DNA of 64,000 nucleotides. Source: Algoriphagus winogradskyi (GTDB lineage: Bacteria; Bacteroidota; Bacteroidia; Cytophagales; Cyclobacteriaceae). Location: assembly GCF_900182815.1 (NCBI RefSeq), contig NZ_FXUA01000001.1:372001-436000 (forward strand), read 5' to 3'. The position numbers and the translations under genes were made by a program. Below, one piece after another: positions 6,686 through 13,699 of this stretch (its first letter is position 1; each line of letters opens with the position of its first letter). The notes under the pieces are model-generated. The model saw only the letters and a list, made by a program, of their open reading frames with translations. It searched no databases and was not told the DNA's origin.

Positions 6686-6882
6686 GGTGGTAACGGTCCG
6701 GCTATGCGCAGTGCGGGATTAAAAAGCTGAAACTTTCCATCTGGCACAAACGGTAGCCAAAGCTGCGTTTTGTGTTTTTAAATTTATTCAACAAAACGTC
6801 AAAGCGGAGCTTTGGTGGGCTAAAGGCACCGACCTTTCTGTTTTTCCTTCAGCCCGCATTGCGTATAGGTATTGTTGGCGGG
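6686..6882 (-). repeat. long, nested attC-like palindrome (197 bp)
   Basis: The outer arms GGCTATGCGCAGTGCGGG and CCCGCATTGCGTATAGG (6855-6869) pair well. A second stem nested inside joins 6754-6772 to about 6791-6822. The left core is GGTGGTAAC (6686-6694) and the right core GTTGGCGGG (6874-6882). Confidence 0.78.
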
Positions 6883-6894
6883 TCGTGTTTTTTT

Positions 6895-7383
6895 TTATTC
6901 ACTTTCTAATTCCTTGTCGATAACCCACTCTGAATCCACAATGAATTCAATTTGGATTAAATCGTCTTTTTCAATTTCGTCAAAATAGGTTAGAGCTGAA
7001 CCTTTCATAAATGCAATACTAAAACTGTCTTCCACATTTACTGAATCCCAAGTCCAACCGCCATTTGGTAATTCAACTTTACAGTCTTTCCCTTCTATTA
7101 TTTTCCCTTTGAAGTGAAACCAACCACCGTAATGGTGAAGACCACTTTCAAGTCGTGCCATGTGATAAATTTCAGATTCCTTTTTATAGTCAATTCCGAA
7201 TTCTGATAGCACGTTTTTTATTTCGTCTGGATAAATGTTTTCTCTATTGGCTACAAAATTTTTGCAGTCGTTGCAACCACAGCCTTCTGGACTTCCAAAT
7301 TCCACTTTGTCGTAGATTCCTTTGGTTCGCCCATAGTTGACTTCAAAAGTCCATTCTCTATATTTTACTGTTTTAGTTGTCAT
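6895..7383 (-). CDS. hypothetical cytoplasmic protein with C-G-C-x-x-C motif (first cassette gene)
   Basis: 162 residues, no signal peptide. A C-G-C-N-D-C cluster near residues 34-39 may bind metal. Aromatic and glycine-rich motifs follow (H-Y-G-G-W-F-H-F at about 83-90), then a W-T-W-D-S-V segment and an acidic C-terminus. It resembles small uncharacterised bacterial proteins, but I cannot name a family. It is the first gene of the array in the direction of transcription; its start lies 11 bases from the unit boundary, and the unit's ends match over 9 of 9 bases. Confidence 0.72.
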   Translation of the reverse strand: MTTKTVKYREWTFEVNYGRTKGIYDKVEFGSPEGCGCNDCKNFVANRENIYPDEIKNVLSEFGIDYKKESEIYHMARLESGLHHYGGWFHFKGKIIEGKDCKVELPNGGWTWDSVNVEDSFSIAFMKGSALTYFDEIEKDDLIQIEFIVDSEWVIDKELESE

Positions 7384-7425
7384 TTTTTACATGCCCGCCA
7401 ACACTTGTATATACACAACCCCTCT

Positions 7426-7520
7426 ACCCTATTGCGTCTATATCGCTAATGTCCACAGGTCTTAGGGATTCTGCTGAGTACAAAATAAGGATTTCGTCAG
7501 AGGGTTTTGAGCAGGGGTTG
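7426..7520 (-). repeat. array-head repeat, copy 2 (95 bp)
   Basis: Gapless match to 968-1062 with about 81 of 95 bases identical by eye. It sits immediately upstream of the array's first unit core (7394-7402), in the position where an integron would have attI and an array promoter. A segment at 7418-7429 (CAACCCCTCTAC) can pair with GGGTTTTGAGCAGGGGTTG at 7502-7520, so the element itself can fold back. Its function is inferred from position only. Confidence 0.75.
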
Positions 7521-7554
7521 GAATTTATTTTTAGGATGATAGTTCTGAGATTTT

Positions 7555-8358
7555 TCAGAGCGTATGTCCATTCAGGATAGTTCCATCTTTTACGGTCTTT
7601 AGGTAGCTGATGACCTTACCGTCTTCCCCCACTTCGCATACCCGATAGGAAGGAAATGGATTACCCCAGCTTCCGCCGAAGTGCCCTGACCATAGAAAGG
7701 GTTTTTTACGGTAAATCATCTGCCCATCCACGTCATGATCATGTCCATGGAAAGTTGCCCGCACATTCGGGTAAGAAGTGATTAGGTTTAGGAAGTCCGT
7801 ACAGGGTACTCCATGCCGGGTCCAGTCGTTTTGGGAGATGTGGACAAAGACAAAAACCTGAGGAAGGGAGGCGAATTGATCCAGAATGCTTTTGGCAAAG
7901 TCTAGGTTGGCGCAGAGGTATTCTCCTTTTTCATTGGAACAGTCCAGCAGCAGGATGCCGGAGTCCTTGGCTTGGAAGGAAAAGTTGGTCGTCTGTCCCA
8001 TGATTTTCTCAAAGTCCGCCTCATTTACCCTGTCGTGGTTGCCTCGGGTGACATAGTGAGGTACTTGCAGGCGGTTATACACTTCCTTGACCTGTGGTAA
8101 AAGTGTGGGGTCATCGTGAATCAGATCCCCATTAAAAACCACAAAATCCACCTCCTTTTCCCTGTGGATGGCCTCGATCAAGTTGCTATGGGAAGTTTCG
8201 TAATCTGTATCAGGCTGCCCCCAGTGCCCATCTGAAGCGGTGATGAATTTGAGTCGGGTAGCTTTAGGGAAATCCATTTTCCCGTAAAGCATAAAAGGCA
8301 TAGTCATAATCGAAGTGCCGATAAGGCTGATTTTTTGAAGAAAAGGTCTGCGGTTCAT
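7555..8358 (-). CDS. Tat-exported calcineurin-like metallophosphoesterase
   Basis: 267 residues. The N-terminus MNRRPFLQKISL is a twin-arginine-type signal (R-R-x-F-L) followed by a hydrophobic stretch. Metal-ligand motifs appear in the usual order: S-D-G-H near residue 42, G-D-L-I-H-D-D near 78, G-N-H-D-R near 106, and G-H-D-H-D near 204. These define the calcineurin-like phosphoesterase superfamily, hydrolysing phosphate mono- or diesters with two metal ions, here probably in the periplasm. The gene lies just upstream of the cassette array on the same strand; readthrough from it could supply transcription to the array, but this is not shown. Substrate unknown. Confidence 0.9.
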   Translation of the reverse strand: MNRRPFLQKISLIGTSIMTMPFMLYGKMDFPKATRLKFITASDGHWGQPDTDYETSHSNLIEAIHREKEVDFVVFNGDLIHDDPTLLPQVKEVYNRLQVPHYVTRGNHDRVNEADFEKIMGQTTNFSFQAKDSGILLLDCSNEKGEYLCANLDFAKSILDQFASLPQVFVFVHISQNDWTRHGVPCTDFLNLITSYPNVRATFHGHDHDVDGQMIYRKKPFLWSGHFGGSWGNPFPSYRVCEVGEDGKVISYLKTVKDGTILNGHTL

Positions 8359-8916
8359 GGGTTTAAAATAGGGTTTTAGGAAGAAGGATGAAAGGGTTTT
8401 TTCTATGGTCGGCTTGAGATCAGTCCATCTTTACTTGCATAAGCTCAGCTTCTAGAACAAATCACTTGGCACTCGCAAGCTGCACTTCACTAGGTCAGCT
8501 GTAATAGTATTTCACCGCTCTGTCAAGGCAATAGCTAATAGTTGCTGGGAAAGGCAATGTGTAAAATATCAAAGCAAAGATGCTAGCGCTAGATTCACTC
8601 TTCAATCAAAAACTTACTACTTTACAACGTAACTAGTCCGGGTTAGGACAAAATAATTTGATTATCCGCAATGATGCCAGTCCCCATAGAATCTTTGGTA
8701 CTCAGGCTGGAATACCGATACTTCGGCTATGCTGAGTACAAGTGATCGAAGTGATCTGAATTCTTAAGTTTACTTATCTTACTATGCTTTTGCCACCTTA
8801 CTGGTAAACATCCGGATATACATAAAATGAGAAAGCTTGTTTACAGACTTTTCCTATCAAATTGTAAAATTCATTTACCTAACTAGTAGATTTACCATCA
8901 ACAATCAATTTTTACC
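8359..8916. other. intergenic region between divergent genes
   Basis: 558 bases without a convincing gene. It must hold the promoters of both the phosphoesterase and the P-type ATPase, but no strict TTTG-N17-23-TAnnTTTG match was seen. One copy of a dispersed repeat lies at 8714-8744. Otherwise AT-rich with nothing recognised. Confidence 0.6.
8714..8744 (+). repeat. dispersed repeat, copy 1
   Basis: A 31-base sequence beginning ACCGATACTTCG and ending TACAAGTG. Its inverted counterpart lies at 49816-49846 with about 26 of 31 bases the same. Such CTTCG-containing short repeats are common between genes in Bacteroidota genomes. Function unknown. Confidence 0.6.
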
Positions 8917-11418
8917 ATGTCTGCTAATAATTTTAATATCAAAGGGTTAACAGATCATCAGGTTTTTGAATCAAGGAAAAAGCATGGCAAAAACCAGTTT
9001 GATTATAAAAAAGAGAGTGGATTTTTTGAAGCAGTAAAAAGCGTAGTAAAAGAACCCATGGTCATTTTATTATTAGCCACCTCTGTGATTTATTTTATCA
9101 GTGGTAAAATGGACGATGGCATTTTTATGGCTTTCGCTATTGTCTTGGTGGCAGGAATTTCCCTTTATCAAGACTCAAGAAGTAGAAATGCCCTAGAAAA
9201 ACTGAAGGACCTCTCCCAGCCTGTTTGCAAGGTGATTCGCAACAATGAAATTCTGGAAGTAAAAAGCGAAGAGTTGGTAATTGGTGACAGTCTTATAATT
9301 GAAGAAGGAGGCGCTGTGGCTGCAGATGGTGTGATTGTTCATTCCAATGATTTTTCGGTGAACGAATCCATACTTACCGGTGAATCTTTAGCAGTATCTA
9401 AGGATGCCACCGGTAATGAAAATCAAGTGTTCACAGGCACCTCGGTTGCCAGTGGATTGGCAGTAATCACTATTACTGCAATCGGTAATCAGACAAAGCT
9501 TGGGAAAATCGGCAAAAGCCTGGAATCGATTCAGGAAGAAAAAACACCTCTAGAACTACAGATAAACAGTTTTGTGAAGAAAATGGTGATTGTAGGCGTG
9601 ATTGTCTTCGCTATTGTATGGGTCATAAACTACTTCCAATCCCACAGTTTTACCAATAGTTTACTGAAAGCTCTTACACTAGCGATGAGCATATTGCCGG
9701 AAGAGATTCCAGTCGCCTTTACTACGTTTATGGCGCTAGGTGCTTGGAGACTGATGAAAATGGGTATTATCGTCAAGCAGATGAAGACTGTAGAAACCCT
9801 AGGTAGCGCTACGGTTATTTGCACAGACAAGACTGGTACTCTCACAGAAAACAGGATGAGCTTAGCAAAGATCTTCACGCTGGATTCCGGTAAAATTTGG
9901 AATTCAGAAAATATAGAAAATCAAGATGAAAAAGATCTAATAAGGCTTGCCATGTGGGCTAGTGAGCCTATTCCATTTGATCCCATGGAAATAGCCCTTC
10001 ATAAGGCGTATGAAAACATTGTTGAGTCAGACGAGAGAGGCAATTTCAGGCTGGTTCATGAATATCCATTAGGTGGCAAACCTCCTATGATGACTCATGT
10101 TTTTGAAAGTTCATCTGGAGATCGCATCATAGCAGCCAAAGGAGCACCAGAGGCGATTATTAATGTTTCTGATTTAAAAACAGATCAAAAAAACCAACTG
10201 GAAGCTGCCCTGACCGAACTTACCAAAGAAGGTTACCGCGTGTTGGGTGTAGGTGAAGCGAAATTTGAAGGCAATGATTTCCCAAAAGAGCAGCAGGATT
10301 TTCCTTTTGCATTTAAAGGGATAGTGGCATTTTATGACCCTCCTAAGAAAAACATAGCTAAGGTTTTGGAGGATTTTTATACAGCCAAAATTGCTGTAAA
10401 AATAATCACTGGAGATAATTCTACAACAACAGAAGCCATAGCCAAGCAAGTTGGTTTTCGGGGATATGAAAAAAGTATTTCAGGCGAAGAGCTCATTAGC
10501 TTATCCGAGGAAGCACTGCAAAAAACTGTGAATGAGGTTCAGGTATTTACCCGAATGTTTCCAGAAGCCAAGTTGAAAATAATCAATGCGCTGAAAAAGA
10601 ATAATGAGATTGTGGCTATGGTGGGTGATGGCGTAAATGATGGCCCAGCACTTAAAGCGGCACATATTGGTGTTGCCATGGGTAGTAAAGGAACTGAGAT
10701 TGCAAAGCAAGCCGCATCCCTGATACTTAAGGAGGATGATCTATCTAAAATGGTGGATGCCGTGGCAATGGGAAGAAAGATATATGCTAACCTGAAAAAA
10801 GCCATTCAATACATCATTTCAATCCATATCCCTATTATTTTAACTGTATTTCTTCCATTGGCTTTAGGCTGGTTGTACCCTACTATATTTTCTCCGGTAC
10901 ATATCATTTTCCTTGAGCTGGTCATGGGGCCTACTTGTTCCATCATCTACGAAAATGAGCCCATAGAAAAAAACAGCATGTCTCAAAAACCTCGTGCAAT
11001 GACCAGTACTTTTTTCAATTTGAGAGAACTCACCACCAGCATAGTACAAGGCTTGGTAATAACTGCAGGCACCCTACTGATTTACCAATACGCTGTAAAC
11101 CAAGGATTAAATGAGCCACTCACAAGAACCCTGGTTTTCACAGTCCTCATTTCTGCCAATGTGATGTTAACTCTGGTAAATCGTTCGTTCTACTATTCCA
11201 TTTTTACAACCGTCCGGTATAAAAATAAGCTCGTATTCCTGATCGTAGGCATTACGATTTTTATTACCACTTTACTGCTTTATGTCAAGCCCTTCTCAAG
11301 ATTTTTCGATTTTGAGACACCAAGTTTAACCAACCTATCACTAGCAGTAGGGACCGGCATACTATCAGTTATCTGGTACGAGGGGGTGAAATGGAGGAAA
11401 AGAAAAAAGGTGGAATAA
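8917..11418 (+). CDS. P2-type cation-transporting ATPase
   Basis: 833 residues with the whole P-type layout: N-terminal cation-ATPase domain, actuator motif T-G-E-S (about residue 153), M4 with P-E-E-I-P (about 261-265), phosphorylation motif D-K-T-G-T-L-T (Asp about 304), nucleotide-domain K-G-A-P, hinge G-D-G-V-N-D (about 570), and six to eight further membrane spans. Such pumps move Ca2+, Mn2+ or H+/Na+/K+ across the inner membrane. M6 reads L-E-L-V-M-G-P-T-C-S and lacks the N-x-x-T-D found in SERCA-type Ca2+ pumps, and M4 has PEEIP rather than PEGLP, so the transported ion is uncertain. Stand-alone gene, convergent with the sulfatase downstream. Confidence 0.92.
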   Translation: MSANNFNIKGLTDHQVFESRKKHGKNQFDYKKESGFFEAVKSVVKEPMVILLLATSVIYFISGKMDDGIFMAFAIVLVAGISLYQDSRSRNALEKLKDLSQPVCKVIRNNEILEVKSEELVIGDSLIIEEGGAVAADGVIVHSNDFSVNESILTGESLAVSKDATGNENQVFTGTSVASGLAVITITAIGNQTKLGKIGKSLESIQEEKTPLELQINSFVKKMVIVGVIVFAIVWVINYFQSHSFTNSLLKALTLAMSILPEEIPVAFTTFMALGAWRLMKMGIIVKQMKTVETLGSATVICTDKTGTLTENRMSLAKIFTLDSGKIWNSENIENQDEKDLIRLAMWASEPIPFDPMEIALHKAYENIVESDERGNFRLVHEYPLGGKPPMMTHVFESSSGDRIIAAKGAPEAIINVSDLKTDQKNQLEAALTELTKEGYRVLGVGEAKFEGNDFPKEQQDFPFAFKGIVAFYDPPKKNIAKVLEDFYTAKIAVKIITGDNSTTTEAIAKQVGFRGYEKSISGEELISLSEEALQKTVNEVQVFTRMFPEAKLKIINALKKNNEIVAMVGDGVNDGPALKAAHIGVAMGSKGTEIAKQAASLILKEDDLSKMVDAVAMGRKIYANLKKAIQYIISIHIPIILTVFLPLALGWLYPTIFSPVHIIFLELVMGPTCSIIYENEPIEKNSMSQKPRAMTSTFFNLRELTTSIVQGLVITAGTLLIYQYAVNQGLNEPLTRTLVFTVLISANVMLTLVNRSFYYSIFTTVRYKNKLVFLIVGITIFITTLLLYVKPFSRFFDFETPSLTNLSLAVGTGILSVIWYEGVKWRKRKKVE

Positions 11419-11464
11419 ATCATCCCACCTCCTTATTCTACTTATTTCAGCTACTTAAAGCAGT

Positions 11465-13519
11465 CTATCTGAACCAGAATTCAGACGAAATCATTTCCAT
11501 AGGACCCTCCTCAAATTTCCAGGACAATTCCAGTTGAGGTGTTGCATCATCCTTCAGCAAATAGATCTTAACGGGATGGTAACCCGCTTCCAAATAAACA
11601 GATCCTTCGGGGGAATTAGTTGTTTCAAAATTACCATCCAAAACGGCGATATCATGAATACGCATGAAGAAATGACTTTCCTTTCTATCTGCTTTAAATG
11701 TGTATTTCCCACCTTGCGGAATCTTAATATACCCTTGCCAAAGCACAAGGTTCCCCTTACCTGTTACTTTCTCAACAGAAGGAAAATCGACAAGCTGCTT
11801 GGAAATGGCTTTTCCAATTTCAGCAGGAATCCATGCACTGCTAACTTGATGAGTGGTCATTTGTAATCCTTTTTCGACTTTCCCAAGCTCTAATGCTGGT
11901 ACTAATGCAGAGTCATAAGGCCTTGGGGCACTCAAATCGGCTATTCTACTTCGTAATACGGTAGATTTAAAATCCTTCTGAAGGGCAGGGTTTTCTACTG
12001 CGAGATTATTCCCCTGCTGCGGATCTATTAGGACATTATAAATCTCAAAATCCTCCTCCTGATTTTTAATATCATAGCGAACACCGACCATATCCCCTTT
12101 TCTGATCATTTGCATCTGCCCTCGTTTCCTGCCTCGATGGGAATCCAAGAACTCGGAGTAGTTAGGGAATTTCCCGTTTTGAAAATATTCTATATAAATC
12201 TCGCTTGGAGCTTGTTTGCCTTTTCCAATCAGAGATGGCAAAAGTGATACACCATCTGTTCTTATCGGAGCAAATGCTCCCGAGGCATCAGCAAAAGTCG
12301 CCATCCAATCATAAGAAATACTTGGGGAAGTCACCACAGTTCCTGCTTTGATTTGCGAAGGCCAATAGGCAATGGTAGCTGTTCGTAACCCACCTTCATA
12401 CACATCACGTTTGATTCCATCGAAATGAGCAAAGTTATTGAAGAATTCAGGTGTGTAATTGGCATACTCTTTTGGTAAATAAGACTCTTCGGAAGGGCCA
12501 TTATCTGAAGTGAAAATCACTAAGGTGTTTTCTGCTATTTCTAAATCGTTTAGCAGCTGAAGCAAATCACCAACTTGATCATCGATCCGCTTGCTCACGG
12601 TAGCATACCTCTGATAAGTAGTTGGCCATGCTACCTCAGCTGTATTTGGGTCTTTGTCATGATCGTAAGTTGCATTTGCAAACTCAGGATAGGTAAATGA
12701 ATCCACTTCACCAGATGCCGTATTGATCATATGCCCAGGAGTCCCCAGCCACTTCATTCCGCCATTTAAACCTCCTCCTGCTGGATAATCCTGCGTGGGC
12801 AATTCTAATACAGCATGAGGCGTATCATAGGCCAGATACATAAAAAATGGCTTATCAGCTTTCTCCTTTTGATGAGAAATGATAAAATCTTTTGCTTTGG
12901 CGGTAAACAAATCTCCTGTGTAACTTTTATCCAGACCCTTTACAATTTCGTAGCCCTCGTAAACTTCTTTGCTTCCCCGGTAGATTCCTTCCACCGGATA
13001 ATGCTCGTGACCGTCACCATGTCTGATGTACCCAAAGTACTGATCAAAGCCCTTTTTTAAAGGATGGGCAGGCCAATTGGGTGCTTCCCCTTTACCCTGT
13101 AATCCCCATTTTCCAATGGCAATGGTTTCATACCCCACAGATTTAAGCACATCCGCTACTGTATAGTTATCTCCGATTTCTTTATCAAACTGATTATCCC
13201 GAACGTGGGCATGACCTTGATTTACCCCCATAAGAATAGAAGCCCTGGAAGGAGCACAAACTGGAGCTGCAGTATAATGATTGGTCAGCATAGCTCCTTC
13301 ATTTGCCATTTTATCCAACATTGGGGTCATTATCCAAGGCTCACTTCGATCGTTTAGAGCTTTTCTTTCATTTTGGAAAAAAACTCCAATATCACCATAG
13401 CCTAGGTCATCCACGAGGATAAAAATAATATTAGGCCTGTCAGAAGTCTGGGCAAAACCGGGAAAAATTAGTGTCAATAACAGCAGTAGCATTATGCTTA
13501 AAATGTAGTTCTTTTTCAT
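11465..13519 (-). CDS. exported type I sulfatase with C-terminal beta domain
   Basis: 684 residues. Signal peptide 1-23, then the sulfatase fold: metal motif V-D-D-L-G-Y-G-D (37-43), formylglycine motif C-A-P-S-R with Cys88 as the residue to be matured, G-K-W-G near 142, and F-T-S-D-N-G near 330. It hydrolyses a sulfate ester, probably on a sulfated glycan in the periplasm. Residues about 560-684 (G-Y-I-K-I-P-Q-G-G-K-Y-T-F through the end) form a separate beta-sandwich that looks like a PA14 or carbohydrate-binding-type module, unusual among the sulfatases here. It follows the first SusC/SusD pair, but a terminator at 13649-13679 lies between, so it probably has its own promoter. Confidence 0.92.
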   Translation of the reverse strand: MKKNYILSIMLLLLLTLIFPGFAQTSDRPNIIFILVDDLGYGDIGVFFQNERKALNDRSEPWIMTPMLDKMANEGAMLTNHYTAAPVCAPSRASILMGVNQGHAHVRDNQFDKEIGDNYTVADVLKSVGYETIAIGKWGLQGKGEAPNWPAHPLKKGFDQYFGYIRHGDGHEHYPVEGIYRGSKEVYEGYEIVKGLDKSYTGDLFTAKAKDFIISHQKEKADKPFFMYLAYDTPHAVLELPTQDYPAGGGLNGGMKWLGTPGHMINTASGEVDSFTYPEFANATYDHDKDPNTAEVAWPTTYQRYATVSKRIDDQVGDLLQLLNDLEIAENTLVIFTSDNGPSEESYLPKEYANYTPEFFNNFAHFDGIKRDVYEGGLRTATIAYWPSQIKAGTVVTSPSISYDWMATFADASGAFAPIRTDGVSLLPSLIGKGKQAPSEIYIEYFQNGKFPNYSEFLDSHRGRKRGQMQMIRKGDMVGVRYDIKNQEEDFEIYNVLIDPQQGNNLAVENPALQKDFKSTVLRSRIADLSAPRPYDSALVPALELGKVEKGLQMTTHQVSSAWIPAEIGKAISKQLVDFPSVEKVTGKGNLVLWQGYIKIPQGGKYTFKADRKESHFFMRIHDIAVLDGNFETTNSPEGSVYLEAGYHPVKIYLLKDDATPQLELSWKFEEGPMEMISSEFWFR

Positions 13520-13648
13520 TTGTATGATCGAACGATAAATGAGTTAATAAATGAGGTTGTGGTTCGTAGCTATAAATCCCTTCTGAACAGAATCTATTTT
13601 TGAAACTAGACTGAAATGCAGACGGTACCTATTTTTCTGATTGATAAA

Positions 13649-13679
13649 AGCCCTTCAATCTGAAAGAGTTGAAGGGCTT
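13649..13679 (-). terminator. terminator after the first SusD gene
   Basis: An 11-bp perfect stem AAGCCCTTCAA / TTGAAGGGCTT with a 9-nt loop is followed on the minus strand by TTTTATC. It separates the SusC/SusD transcript from the following sulfatase. Confidence 0.75.
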
Positions 13680-13699
13680 AATTATAAATTAAAATTTGG

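Larger units (their letters stand above)
1766..7402 (-). mobile_element. integron-like gene-cassette array without visible integrase
   Basis: Eight units carry ten genes, all on the minus strand and separated by imperfect palindromes. In each unit the bases at the start (minus-strand G|TT...) are repeated, inverted, at the unit's end: unit 1845-2273 GTTGGGCGT 9/9; unit 3056-3663 GTTGCCACCA 10/10; unit 3828-4394 GTTGGCAA 8/8; unit 4515-5188 GTTGG(C/T)GTG 8/9; unit 5324-5797 GTTAGGTGCT 10/10; unit 5882-6673 GTTACCACC 9/9; unit 6895-7383 GTTGGCGGG 9/9; unit 2389-2940 only partly. Neighbouring units have different ends, as expected when circular cassettes insert at G|TT of attC sites. Start codons lie 5-19 bases from the unit start, so the genes are probably promoterless or read from outside. 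An orphan (CALIN-type) array is the best-fitting known category; no IntI gene lies in this window. Confidence 0.75.

Noticed and set aside
11408-11430. Possible terminator after the P-type ATPase (AGGTGG/CCACCT)
   Set aside because: Only a 6-bp stem with an 11-nt loop and no T run.
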